DNA from: Parapedobacter pyrenivorans
GTDB lineage: Bacteria; Bacteroidota; Bacteroidia; Sphingobacteriales; Sphingobacteriaceae
NCBI RefSeq assembly: GCF_014636865.1
Contig: NZ_BMER01000001.1
Location: 2,654,718-2,718,717 of the forward strand
DNA length: 64,000 nt
Reading direction: 5' to 3'
The notes below the pieces were generated by a model, which did not search any database, had not been told where the DNA came from, and saw only the letters and a program-made list of their open reading frames with translations. Shown in pieces: positions 1 to 9,800 of the stretch (the first letter of the stretch is position 1; each line of letters opens with the position of its first letter). The translations under genes were made by a program, and so were the position numbers.

Positions 1-652
1 TAAAGAAAATGACGTAAGCCAGCAGCAAATGGGGTGCCTGAAAAACATTCCACGCCAGTATTCCTCCGATTCCGCTGACATCCCATAGTCCGATAAAAAG
101 TTGGGGGCTGGCCGCCTTAATGCCTTGGTTGAGTGCGATTTCCTGCAAATTAAGTGACTGAGCGATCATGACGACTGAAATCAGGGCGATGCCTGCCGGA
201 ATTTCATACGAAACGATCTGTGCCACCGCCCGCATGGAGCCAAGCAGCGAAAATTTGTTGTTAGATCCCCAGCCAGCCATCAGCAGGCCGATGGCATCCA
301 CCGAGATGATGGCGAGGACATAAAAAAGCCCCAGATTGAGCGCTGATGGAGCCATGCCGGGTGCCCATGGCATCACGGCAAAGCCGAGGAACACCGCCAC
401 AAAGATAATTACCGGTGCCGCGGCAAACAATATGTTGTCGGCCGCTGAAGGTGTGATGAATTCTTTTTGAATAAGCTTGAGGATGTCTGCAAGCGTTTGC
501 AAGCTGCCGTACTTGCCGGTTTCCATTGGCCCAAGCCGATCCTGCACGAACCCCGCTATTTTACGTTCGCTGTATACCGCAAACAACGTAAAGCCCGCGA
601 TAAACCCGAACAAGACGATGCCGATAATGAGGTATGTGAGGTAAAAAGCCAC
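1..652 (-). CDS. nuoH: NADH-quinone oxidoreductase subunit H, 5' part
   Basis: Membrane subunit of respiratory complex I at the quinone-binding joint between the peripheral arm and the proton-pumping arm. The reverse strand reads as 217 codons that run off the left edge; the family is usually about 340 residues, so roughly the last third is missing. Visible hallmarks are a first membrane helix after the start, the RLGPMETGKYGSLQTLAD loop, a second helix rich in A, V and F, and the conserved stretch GWGSNNKFSLLGSMRA followed by VSYEIPAG with its conserved glutamate. No ATG start fits: an in-frame TAG lies at 659-661, three codons upstream of GTG at 650-652, so GTG is the start I choose. The next gene upstream is divergent, so nuoH is the first gene of its transcript here. 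Confidence 0.93.
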   Translation of the reverse strand, partial: MAFYLTYLIIGIVLFGFIAGFTLFAVYSERKIAGFVQDRLGPMETGKYGSLQTLADILKLIQKEFITPSAADNILFAAAPVIIFVAVFLGFAVMPWAPGMAPSALNLGLFYVLAIISVDAIGLLMAGWGSNNKFSLLGSMRAVAQIVSYEIPAGIALISVVMIAQSLNLQEIALNQGIKAASPQLFIGLWDVSGIGGILAWNVFQAPHLLLAYVIFF

Positions 653-679
653 GTTGCGCTATCCGCTGAAAATATCGTG

Positions 680-687
680 CAAACATA
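680..687 (-). promoter_or_regulatory. Bacteroidota -7 element upstream of nuoH
   Basis: Reverse strand reads TATGTTTG, a full match to TAnnTTTG, about 28 bases before the GTG start. I see no clear TTG at the -33 position. It supports transcription of nuoH from its own promoter, because the upstream neighbour is divergent. Confidence 0.5.
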
Positions 688-769
688 CGGATTTGGTGGG
701 ATAATATATAGCGGATTGGTAGATTATTTTGAATGGTTCTAAGCACCTCAAATTTACCCCAATTTGTGT

Positions 770-777
770 TACCTTTG
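770..777 (+). promoter_or_regulatory. Bacteroidota -7 element upstream of sensor kinase
   Basis: TACCTTTG matches TAnnTTTG fully. It ends only five bases before the GTG at 782, so a transcript starting the usual few bases downstream would begin at or inside that codon. This favours either a leaderless message or the in-frame TTG at 806 as the true start. Confidence 0.45.
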
Positions 778-781
778 AAGG

Positions 782-3754
782 GTGTATTTACATCTACTGA
801 CCAGTTTGCTGGGAAAATGGCGTTTTCATATCGGCTGTTGTGTTTGGCTTTTGCTTATCGCGTTAGCTGGGCAGAGCCAAGAGTATACCATCGCCAAACT
901 GAAGCTTTTCCCCGATCGTGAAGAAGTACTTATCAAAGATGTAACCGTAGACAGCCTTGGTTTTATTTGGTTCTTGACAAATGGCGAAATTTATCGCTAT
1001 GACGGCTATCGCTCGTTGGATATCCTGAAGACCATTGCAGATCAGCGGCTCACGGACGACATGCCTCAACGCATCCTCGTCGATCAACAGAATCGATTGT
1101 GGATGGCCGGGAATGCGAACCTGAGTTACCTCGATCTCAAAACGTGGCAGGTGCATGCCGTGGATTCGGCGTTGCTGCCGCCCGTGCAGGACCGAACGGT
1201 GGTTTGGATCGAGCAGCTACCCGATTCTTGCGTGATGGTGGCCTATGAGAACGGACACCTGCTCCTGATCAGGGGCGATACACAAACACGGATAGACGAA
1301 TTATACGAACGGGGCCATGTGGCCAATAATCGGGTATCGCCTCGATGCGTGGCTTTCTGGAAAGGGAAATACTGGGTAGGCACCACTGCCGGCAGCGTAT
1401 TGTCTATCGAGGCCACTGACCCCATCCATACCCGGTACCATCGGTTACCGGGCATCGACCATATTGTTAATTTCCTGATTGCCCAAGAAGACGCCTTGCT
1501 GCTGGACGTCTATGAACAGGGTGTTTTTCGATTCGATGCACAGGAGGGGCTTCGCGTTTATACACCCGATGAATTATTCTCCCTGTCGAACGATAAATCC
1601 TACGTTTTGGCGCAGGATGGTGGTATGTGCATCTACGCCGACGATGAATCGGCTTGTTTGTTAGACGCTGGCCTCGGTCTGCAACAGCAGCTGTCCATCC
1701 CGTCGATGCATCGGTTCAATACCACCAGCATTACGATTTCTAGAAATGAGGCACTGCTGGGTACCGACGAGGGGATTTTTGTGGTTTATCGAAAAACCGA
1801 TGGACTCTCGCAATTCATCCCTACCAATGCCGGTGCCAACAAAAGCACGCGGGGCATCTATATCTACCCCGATGGAGCGCGGTTCTATGGAACCTATAAC
1901 GGAGCCGGATTCGTCGCGCCCGATGGAGAAACAGTGGTTTTGGAGGATTTGAAGCATGCCTATGTGATGCTCCCGATGAGCGACAACGAACTGTTGATTG
2001 GTACGGAGGGGGGGATGCTTAAAATCTTTGACCGAAGACGCCGTCGGATATCGGATCTCCGGTACACGCTTTCCGAGGCAGCTAGCAATCAATATGCTTT
2101 TAACCTGCCCACCTACGTGATGAGCCTCGCCGAGACCGAGACAGACTATCTCATCGGTAGCATGGGCGGACTTTGGCTGCTGAATAAGGAAAGCCATCGG
2201 TTGGATAAGTATCCATTGGTCTCCATGGAGGCCAATGGATTGGATGTGCAAATCCGGCATATCCGGTTACTGCCCGACAGCGGTTTGTTATTAAGTACGC
2301 ATCTGGGACTCTATGAGGTGCGGAGGGGACGTGTTACCAAACGATACCCCCAGACCGGCAATATTGGTGTTTTCAAGTCGGTCGTAGTAAGCGACACGAT
2401 TTGGTTGGCTACCCAAGGGAATGGGATGGTGGCAATAGATAACGCAGGACATCCGCTCCGGACAATCACCACGGGCGAAGGGCTCAGTAACAACTTGGTG
2501 TATAGCTTAGAATATGCCAACGGTCTCTTCGTTGCTGGTACGGCAGACGGGTTGAACCTAGTCATCGGTGAGCGCGTCCGACGGATCGGCATGCCGGAAG
2601 GCTTGAGCCAGTCGGAGTTCAATTCGGGCGCATCGTTTTGGGATGAGGCACGACAGCGAATGTATGTGGGCGGGTTGATGGGATACACGGTGCTGGATAT
2701 GACCCAGCCGTGGTTTGACCGCCGACATCGACTGGAGAGTTATGTGACGGAAATACATACAACCAGCGGTGCTTCAGGCGCAAAATCAGCCGACTACACA
2801 TGGCCCTATCGGGGTGAGGACGCGTTAGAACTGCAACCTGGTCAGAGCTTAACCGGTCTGTATGTGGGGACACCGGGCAATCACCGCATGAATAGCGAGA
2901 TCCGGTATTTGCTAAACGACGGCAATTGGGAGCCGCTGGAATTGGGCCAATTCATTTCACTTATCGAACCCTCGCCAGCCGGATACCGGTTCCAATTGGA
3001 AACACGGAGCGCCGCAGTAACGGCTAGTAGACGAATGTTTACGATTACCAAACTGCCGCACTTTTATGAAACGTGGTGGTTTAATGCATTGGTTCTCCTG
3101 ACGGTAGCCGGCGTCATTGGCGGCTTTTTCAGGTACCGCGAAAACATCCAGCGGAATGAGAAGAAAATGCGTATTAAGATTGCCAGTGATCTGCATGATG
3201 AGGTGGGCAGCTCGCTCACCCGTATCTATTTCCAGGCAGATATGCTGTCGGCCAAACACCGGGAGTTGACTGACGATAAGCAGTTGCGGCAGATTGCCAA
3301 TACCAGTAAACAGGCGTTGCTCACCATGAGCGACATGGTATGGTCTATCGACTCGCGTTTCGATACGGTAAAGGATCTGCTGATCCGCATGAAGGACTAC
3401 GTGTACAAATTGCGCGACGAGCTGGATATTACCTATCGGTTTGATGTGCAAGGCGACCAATCCGCGCGTGCTGTGACACAGCTCGTAAGGCAAAACCTAT
3501 TCCTTATTTTCAAGGAGGCGTTAACCAATGCCATCAAATATGGCGACGGTTCGGAAATCATCATCGAGTTGAACTTCGACCGCGCCATCCGACTCACCCT
3601 CCAGAATCGGTATTCTGGGGGCAATGGCCCCATCATCGACCAGCAGGGCGGGTGTGGCTTGCAAAATATGCAGCAACGGGCAGCCCGGGTGGGTGGGGAG
3701 TTCTCGTACACGGCAGAAAGTGGCGTATTCCGCCTCGAACTGGTTGTCCCTTAG
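782..3754 (+). CDS. Two-component sensor histidine kinase with periplasmic beta-propeller
   Basis: Membrane sensor kinase that should detect an extracytoplasmic ligand and phosphorylate the regulator encoded next. Order of parts in 990 residues: signal peptide or anchor (about 14-34, ending GQSQ), two-component regulator propeller repeats (about 35-640; motif DSLGFIWF near the start), Y_Y_Y-type Ig fold (about 660-755), one membrane helix (WWFNALVLLTVAGVIGGFF), HisKA_3 dimerisation domain with phospho-acceptor His805 in DLHDEVGSSL, and a HATPase_c domain with N-box KEALTNAIKY and glycine box GGCGLQNM. There is no fused receiver or AraC domain, so it is a classic kinase rather than a hybrid. 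The start is uncertain: GTG at 782, or TTG at 806, which leaves a cleaner signal peptide beginning MLGKWRFHIG. Confidence 0.92.
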   Translation: MYLHLLTSLLGKWRFHIGCCVWLLLIALAGQSQEYTIAKLKLFPDREEVLIKDVTVDSLGFIWFLTNGEIYRYDGYRSLDILKTIADQRLTDDMPQRILVDQQNRLWMAGNANLSYLDLKTWQVHAVDSALLPPVQDRTVVWIEQLPDSCVMVAYENGHLLLIRGDTQTRIDELYERGHVANNRVSPRCVAFWKGKYWVGTTAGSVLSIEATDPIHTRYHRLPGIDHIVNFLIAQEDALLLDVYEQGVFRFDAQEGLRVYTPDELFSLSNDKSYVLAQDGGMCIYADDESACLLDAGLGLQQQLSIPSMHRFNTTSITISRNEALLGTDEGIFVVYRKTDGLSQFIPTNAGANKSTRGIYIYPDGARFYGTYNGAGFVAPDGETVVLEDLKHAYVMLPMSDNELLIGTEGGMLKIFDRRRRRISDLRYTLSEAASNQYAFNLPTYVMSLAETETDYLIGSMGGLWLLNKESHRLDKYPLVSMEANGLDVQIRHIRLLPDSGLLLSTHLGLYEVRRGRVTKRYPQTGNIGVFKSVVVSDTIWLATQGNGMVAIDNAGHPLRTITTGEGLSNNLVYSLEYANGLFVAGTADGLNLVIGERVRRIGMPEGLSQSEFNSGASFWDEARQRMYVGGLMGYTVLDMTQPWFDRRHRLESYVTEIHTTSGASGAKSADYTWPYRGEDALELQPGQSLTGLYVGTPGNHRMNSEIRYLLNDGNWEPLELGQFISLIEPSPAGYRFQLETRSAAVTASRRMFTITKLPHFYETWWFNALVLLTVAGVIGGFFRYRENIQRNEKKMRIKIASDLHDEVGSSLTRIYFQADMLSAKHRELTDDKQLRQIANTSKQALLTMSDMVWSIDSRFDTVKDLLIRMKDYVYKLRDELDITYRFDVQGDQSARAVTQLVRQNLFLIFKEALTNAIKYGDGSEIIIELNFDRAIRLTLQNRYSGGNGPIIDQQGGCGLQNMQQRAARVGGEFSYTAESGVFRLELVVP

Positions 3755-3766
3755 TACGTCATTGCC

Positions 3767-3796
3767 CACACTACCCAAAAGGGGGGTGTGAGTTTT
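3767..3796 (+). terminator. Rho-independent terminator after the kinase gene
   Basis: Ten-base arms at 3767-3776 and 3781-3790 pair with one wobble and one mismatch around an AAAA loop, followed by AGTTTT. A -7-like TACCTTTA at 3810-3817 follows, so kinase and regulator may be separately transcribed although adjacent. Confidence 0.5.
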
Positions 3797-3821
3797 AATC
3801 GGCATTCCATACCTTTACGAT

Positions 3822-4442
3822 ATGATTCGCCTAGGCATTATAGAAGATGACGAAGAGATCAGGACTATGCTGGTTGATTTTTTCAAGGAACAGCCCGGTT
3901 TTTCATGCCTGCTGTCCGCATATTCGGTAGAAGCATTTTTCGAGCAGTGGAAAGCTGACATCTTTCTGGATATCGTCCTTTCTGACATCGGTCTCCCGGG
4001 AGAGTCGGGCATCCAGGGCGTAAAGCGCATCAAGAAGCACGCGCCGAAGTGCGAGGTGATCATGCTGACGGTCTATGACGATGCCAACCGTATATTCCAA
4101 GCCCTATGCAACGGGGCGTCTGGGTACCTGCTTAAGCAAACACCGTTGCAGAAAATCAAAGAGGCCGTGTTGTCACTCCATGAAGGCGGCGCGCCGATGT
4201 CGCCCGGCATTGCGCGGAAGGTGGTGGAATATTTCAATCCGAAGGGGACGACCGATCTTTACGAAAAACTGACCCCGCGCGAAGCGCAGGTGGTGGAAGC
4301 CATCGAGCAGGGCCTTACTAACAAAGAAGTGGCCATCCGGTTCGATATTTCCCTCGAAACGGTCAAATATCACATCAAAAACATCTACGAGAAACTGCAG
4401 GTCAATAGCCGCCATGCACTGATCAGCCGTAAGTACAAATAA
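3822..4442 (+). CDS. NarL/LuxR-type response regulator
   Basis: Cytoplasmic transcription factor and likely partner of the upstream kinase. The 206 residues hold an N-terminal receiver (about 1-120) with acidic pocket E8-D9-D10, phospho-acceptor Asp55 in VLSDIGLPG, Thr83 and Lys105 in GYLLKQTP, then a LuxR-type helix-turn-helix (about 145-200; LTPREAQVVEAIEQG, then KEVAIRFDISLETVKYHI). The start ATG lies five bases after a TACCTTTA element. The last 47 codons with the stop and the next nine bases are copied, with a single synonymous difference, at 15215-15365. The regulator itself is intact. Confidence 0.93.
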   Translation: MIRLGIIEDDEEIRTMLVDFFKEQPGFSCLLSAYSVEAFFEQWKADIFLDIVLSDIGLPGESGIQGVKRIKKHAPKCEVIMLTVYDDANRIFQALCNGASGYLLKQTPLQKIKEAVLSLHEGGAPMSPGIARKVVEYFNPKGTTDLYEKLTPREAQVVEAIEQGLTNKEVAIRFDISLETVKYHIKNIYEKLQVNSRHALISRKYK

Positions 4443-4451
4443 ACGGTTTGG
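4301..4451 (+). repeat. 151-bp direct repeat, left copy (3' end of response regulator)
   Basis: Bases 4301-4451 match 15215-15365 in the same orientation at 150 of 151 positions. The one difference (G4310 versus A15224) is a synonymous CAG/CAA change in the regulator frame. Similarity stops abruptly on both sides. The two copies bracket the sigma/FecR/SusCD/PQQ block, an arrangement like that of an element integrated at a gene's 3' end, though no recombinase lies between them. Confidence 0.95.
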
Positions 4452-4721
4452 AACCATTCCTCGCAACGGAATGAAGCATTGTTGAATTGTGGATGCCGCG
4501 CTCGTAGCTGCGTGAAATAGGAATTGGGATGACCTGGCTGGATGCCTCCTAAACTGATTAGGTTAGATTCGTAATGGGAGTTAGTTTATTTGAAAGTAAA
4601 GGAGGGATTATCTCGAATCGGATACCGAATATTTGGAAGCGCTTAAAGAAGTGTTTAATCAGAAATAATGATATTCCATGGTTTTCTTCTTATCTTTACT
4701 TTGCTAAAGGCCAAGAAAACC

Positions 4722-5336
4722 ATGGAAACGCTGAAAAACCTATCGGATACCGAGCTCATCCACTTGTTGAATCGGGATCACCGGGGCGCGTTTACCGAGA
4801 TATATACCCGGTATTGGGACAAACTGCTGGCCGTATGCATCAATCGGCTTGGCGACGAGCAGGAAGCAGAAGAATGCGTGCAGGATGTTTTCACCAGCCT
4901 CTGGCTGCGGCGTGCCGATGTCGTCGTGAAGCACACGCTCAACACGTACCTGGGCGCAGCCATCAAGTATCAGGTGATCAAACGACTCGATCTGCGTTAT
5001 TTAAAGCGCACACAGCTGGCAGGGGAGGTTACCGACGAATCCACAGTCGATTCGCCCGAGTTGGCGCTCTTTGAGAAGGAACTGATGGCGCGGATCGAGA
5101 CCACTGTGCAGGCGCTGCCCGAAAAGTGCCGTATGGTGTACCGGTTGAGCAGGGACGAAGGCAAAAGCAATAAAGAAATCGCCGCCGAACTTGGAATATC
5201 CGAAAAGACTGTGGAGGGACACATCACCCGTGCGCTATCCGATATCCGCAATAACCTAAGCGCGGTTGCACCCGCCATCATAGTGAGCCATTGGATACAT
5301 TCTTTTAAACTTGTCGTTTGGTTATCAGTCTGTTGA
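4722..5336 (+). CDS. ECF-type RNA polymerase sigma-70 factor
   Basis: Alternative sigma factor expected to be held or activated by the FecR protein encoded next and to drive the following SusC/SusD genes. The 204 residues contain sigma region 2 (about 20-85, with EAEECVQDVFTSLW) and region 4 (about 130-185, with YRLSRDEGKSNKEIAAELG and SEKTVEGHI). The start is the ATG at 4722 (METLKNLSD); earlier in-frame starts add residues not typical of the family. The hydrophobic tail HWIHSFKLVVWLSVC is common in Bacteroidota ECF factors. The 270 bases between the regulator gene and this start hold no gene; a short CATTCC/GGAATG hairpin lies near 4456-4474. Confidence 0.9.
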   Translation: METLKNLSDTELIHLLNRDHRGAFTEIYTRYWDKLLAVCINRLGDEQEAEECVQDVFTSLWLRRADVVVKHTLNTYLGAAIKYQVIKRLDLRYLKRTQLAGEVTDESTVDSPELALFEKELMARIETTVQALPEKCRMVYRLSRDEGKSNKEIAAELGISEKTVEGHITRALSDIRNNLSAVAPAIIVSHWIHSFKLVVWLSVC

Positions 5337-5412
5337 AAGAGATTTAGAAAAAATACTGTTTCCGGGCAAGGGGTACGCGCTGTTTTCCGCACTAAAGAGA
5401 AAACAAAAGCGG

Positions 5413-6630
5413 ATGAACGACCGGTTTTCTAAGGAGTATATTGAAGCATTAGCCCATAAGTACCGGCTTGGCACCCTCACGCCGGCAGAGGAAGCCGATT
5501 TCGAGTCATGGTACAACAACCATAGCGACGACACCTTTATCCATTCGGATGCTGAAAACCCCGACCGCGCCATGCGGCGCATGCACCGTCATATCCGCCG
5601 TAATACAGCGTCAACCACCATCCGTAGGCTCCGTCGGTGGATGCCATATGCAGCCGCTGTCTTACTTGTGGTTACAGCCGCTTCCTGGCTATTCTTCAGT
5701 GACCAATTCAGCCAGCAGATGCCCGCCGAAAAGCTGGTGAATGCTGAGGATGTCGCACCGGGAGCCAATCGCGCTACACTCACATTGGCCGATGGCCGGA
5801 CAATCAATTTAAGTTCCGGGCACGCCGGTATCGTCATAGCGGACGGAATTACCTACCTGGACGGAAGCGCTGTACTTAGTGAATCACTGAGTAAGGGGGT
5901 CGGTGAGGAACTCACAAGCTCACAAACTCACAAGCTGACGCTCACCACTCCGAAGGGCGGCACTTACTCCATTACCCTCCCTGACGGCTCACAAGTCTGG
6001 CTCAACGCGAACAGTACCCTGAAATACCCATCCCAATTCACGGGAGATGTAAGAGAAGTAATTTTAGAGGGTGAAGCCTTTTTTGCCGTTAGCCATCAGT
6101 CATCGACAACCGGAAAAGGGCCGACCGCTGACCGCGGGGGGCTGCCTGCCAGACGTCTGCCTTTTAAAGTCCAAACCGCTGGCCAAACGGTTGAGGTCCT
6201 AGGTACCCAATTCAACGTATCGGCCTACACTGATGATCCCGAAACCAAAACCACGCTCATAGAAGGCAAGGTAAAGATCTCAAATCTCAAATCTCACGCC
6301 TCCAATCTATTATCACCCGGCCAGCAGGCCACCACCCGTGGAGCGGCCACCCAAATCCGCAAGGTCGATACCGAGCCCCACACCGCTTGGAAAGAAGGCC
6401 TGTTTTACTTTGACAATATTCCGTCGCGGAAGGCAATTGAACAGGTGGCCAGGTGGTATGACCTTGATGTGATTTACGATGGAAACACACCCGAAACCAT
6501 CGTTTTTGGGATGATTGACCGGGACAAGCCGCTCAGTGCCGTGTTGAATGCGTTAGCTAAGAATGGACTTAAATTCGAGGTCACCTCATCCGGCGAAAGG
6601 AAGGAGTTGCAAGTCTCGGGAAACAGGTAA
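5413..6630 (+). CDS. FecR-family anti-sigma factor (inner-membrane regulator)
   Basis: Inner-membrane protein that relays a signal from a TonB-dependent transducer to the ECF sigma factor. From ATG 5413 it has 405 residues: cytoplasmic N-terminal segment (about 1-75), one membrane helix (about 76-95, AAAVLLVVTAASWLFF), periplasmic FecR domain (about 175-300; ITLPDGSQVWLNANSTLKYP, VEVLGTQFNV) and C-terminal DUF4974 (about 330-400, YFDNIPSRKAIEQVARWYD). Three stretches look inserted: a tandem CTCACAA-type run at about 5908-5945 just before the FecR core, a low-complexity GKGPTADRGGLPARR segment inside it, and a TCTCAAA repeat at about 6277-6297. All keep the frame. The FecR-to-SusC order fits control of the next genes. 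Confidence 0.92.
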   Translation: MNDRFSKEYIEALAHKYRLGTLTPAEEADFESWYNNHSDDTFIHSDAENPDRAMRRMHRHIRRNTASTTIRRLRRWMPYAAAVLLVVTAASWLFFSDQFSQQMPAEKLVNAEDVAPGANRATLTLADGRTINLSSGHAGIVIADGITYLDGSAVLSESLSKGVGEELTSSQTHKLTLTTPKGGTYSITLPDGSQVWLNANSTLKYPSQFTGDVREVILEGEAFFAVSHQSSTTGKGPTADRGGLPARRLPFKVQTAGQTVEVLGTQFNVSAYTDDPETKTTLIEGKVKISNLKSHASNLLSPGQQATTRGAATQIRKVDTEPHTAWKEGLFYFDNIPSRKAIEQVARWYDLDVIYDGNTPETIVFGMIDRDKPLSAVLNALAKNGLKFEVTSSGERKELQVSGNR

Positions 6631-6742
6631 TGAGTGAAGCGATGCAGAAGCCGACAGACTAAATATGGAATCGATTATTAATGCTAAAGAGGAGATAACC
6701 ATGGAAACATAACCTTATTGTAACCGCGAATGTCCACAAAAA

Positions 6743-6771
6743 AACGGATGATGTTTGCTCCATCACCCGTT
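6743..6771. other. Hairpin between anti-sigma and SusC genes
   Basis: Arms 6743-6753 and 6761-6771 pair over 11 bases with one mismatch around a 7-base loop. No T-run follows on the plus strand, while an A-run precedes it. It may be an mRNA boundary or attenuator that lets susC be expressed separately from the sigma/anti-sigma genes. Confidence 0.35.
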
Positions 6772-6854
6772 AGCTTGTCCGGACTGATAAACGGCCTGTG
6801 CGTCGAAAGCTCGGTCGAAAACCCATTTATAAACTATCCAAACAGGACAAATAT

Positions 6855-9800
6855 ATGATTTTTACACGATGTGTAACAGGCCTTTATTGGTCTATTAACT
6901 ACCGATTTTTACTAATTATGAAATTGGCGATATTCTTAACCATTGCTTTTGCATTTCACGCCATCGCAGAGAGTAAAGCACAGAAGATTACGCTTCATAA
7001 AAAGAACGCACCGCTCCGTGAGGTCATGCGGGAAATTCAGCGGCAACAGGGTTATTCGTTTTTGTTCCATGGCAACCACATTGCCGACATTCGCGTAGAC
7101 GTCAAGTTAGCGCAGGTGGAGTTTGCGGACGCCATGAGGACTATCCTGGAACAAAAAGGATTAGACTGGGTGCTAGAAGAAGGTATTGTGACGATTACTG
7201 CTAAACCATCCCGGCCTGTTACGCAAACGGAGCCGTTACAGCAGCGCGTGGTATCGGGTAAAGTTACAGATGAACAGGGGAACCCGATTGACGGGGTAAC
7301 GGTTACCGTAAAAGGTACTTCCGTTGCTGTCAAAACGAGTACGACGGGAGACTATCGTATCGTTGTGGATGAGCAAGGAAACATGCTGGTTTTTTCGATC
7401 GTAGGATTTGAAACCATGGAACAGTCAATTGGAGAGCTTTCTACTGTTAATATTTCCATGAAGGTATCCATAAGCGATTTGGATGAAGTCGTCGTGGTGG
7501 GATACGGAACAAGAACCCGAAAGTCGATTACCGGATCCGTTGCTACGGTCAAGCCGGAAGAACTGACCACAACGCCCGTTGCGAATTTAGCGCAGGGTTT
7601 ACAGGGAAGGGTAGCGGGGCTTGATATGAGACAAAATTCGGGAACCCCTGGCGGAAATATCAGTATTCGGATTCGCGGAACCAATTCAATCAATGGTACT
7701 TCAGAACCCTTATATGTGATAGACGGTATACAAATTTCTGCATCATCGGCGATTAATGCAGCCAACCCGTTGTCGCAGATCAATCCATCGGATGTTGCAT
7801 CGGTAGAAGTATTAAAGGACGCTTCTGCGACGGCGATTTATGGCGCACGGGCTGCAAATGGTGTCGTGTTGATCACTACTAAACGAGGGACGGGCGGTGT
7901 GACAAATGTTACCTATGATGGCTATATCGGCCAGCAGTCTCCCACAAACAAACTTGACATCCTTAACGCAACGCAGTTCGCCGAGTTGGAAAATGACACC
8001 TACAGTCCCAATGTGATTTACGAAGATCCAGCAATCTTAGGCGAGGGAACGAATTACCTGGATTTGGTGTTGCGCCAGGGAAGTATCCAGAACCATCAGG
8101 TTTCTGTAGTAGGCGGCAGTGAAAACACACAGGCGGCTTTGGGACTAAACTACTTCAATCAAGAAGGAGTGATTAAAAATAGTGATTATCAACGATATGC
8201 ACTCCGATTGAATGTTGATCAGAAAATCAATAAATCGGTAAAAGTCGGTACCAGTCTTTACTACACCATTACTGGCGAAAATAAAGTCAGGGCGGGTGGT
8301 ACCGGTGTCAACGTAACCAGTGCACGCGAAGGGATATTAGGTCGTGCCGTAGCGGCCCCGCCTACCTTATCACCTTTCCGGGCTGATGGGAGCCCTTTTC
8401 CTTTTGCCGATCAAATGAACGGACGTTATCGGGAAACCGTCAATCCAATGGCGGAGCTTGCAAGAAAGGATTTTACCACGGTCAATCGTTTCCTCGTAAA
8501 TGGATATTTGGAAGTAGCTATTGTCGAAGGATTAACGTATAGGGCAAGTTTCAATGCAGATTTAGGTTCCAATCTGTTTGAATCCTATTCGCCGAGGTCT
8601 ATTGTGGATTCTGTTTCGCTGAACAATCCCAATGCGATCAACGGGAGTGCGGGTAACACCAGCTCTTACAATAGGTCTTTGCTGCACGAGAGTATCCTTT
8701 CATTCCGTAAAGACTTCGCTAATAACCACACCATCAGTGCGACAGCCGTGTACGGTACGCAGACCGATCAGTTTCAGAGCAACGCGCATTCGGCGTCAGG
8801 ATTCGGAAATGACTATACCGAAAATTGGAGTACGGGCTCCGCACGGAACTTCACTGTATCCAGCGGACGGAATAAAACACTACTGGATTCCTATCTCGGT
8901 CGGGTAGGCTACGAGTTTAAGGATCGGTATTACCTTGATCTTACCGGCAGGGTCGACGGTTCGAGCAAATTTGGCGCAAACAACAAGTATGGATTTTTCC
9001 CGGCGGCGTCCGTCGCATGGCGGATCACCGAGGAGTCGTTCATGTCTGCTGTACATCAGGTGGATGACATAAAATTGCGGGCAAGTTATGGCGTTACGGG
9101 CAATGCGGGGGCCATCGGGCCCTATGGCTCGCTCGCAACGGTTATGAGCGGTTCCTACAACTATAATTTCAATAACGTCATGTTGTTCGGCACGTACCCC
9201 AGCGGTATTGCCAATGCTGACCTAAAGTGGGAGCGGGCCACGCAGCTGGATGTCGGTCTTGATATTTCGTTGTTCGGAAACCGGCTTAACGGTGTCCTTG
9301 ATTATTATTATAAGCGTACCGACGACCTGCTGTTTACCAAGATGTTACCTATGTCTTCGGGCTATGCCGCAATCAACGGAAATTACGGTTCCATCGAAAA
9401 CAAAGGACTGGAAGTCGCTATCAATGCAAAACTATTAACTGGCGCTTTTTCGTGGGATATCGCCGGCAACATTACCTTCAATCAGAACAAAGTTTTGGCA
9501 CTTGATGGCGTGCAGGATGAAATTGCGCAATCAAGTTATTCGGTATTGAAAGTTGGCTACCCATTGGGCACATACAAGGTTTACCTGATAGACGGTATAT
9601 ACCAAACGGATGAGGCTTTTCTACCTGGTTCTGACGCACGCACGGGTGGAATCAAGCTCAAGGATGTAAGCGGTGACGGCGAAATCAGTAACGAGGATAT
9701 GGTGCTTTATGGTAACGCGCAGCCCAAGTATTACTTCGGACTGACAACGAACTTGCGTTACAAGAATTTTGATCTGAGTGGATTTCTGCAAGGCATTCAG

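Noticed and set aside
1661-2260. A 199-codon reverse ORF inside the kinase gene
   Set aside because: It is antisense to the propeller domain, rich in His, Ile and Gly in a shadow pattern, with no recognisable domain.
4574-5074. A 166-codon plus-strand ORF overlapping the sigma factor gene
   Set aside because: It lies in a different frame from the well-supported ECF sigma factor and has no family-like sequence.
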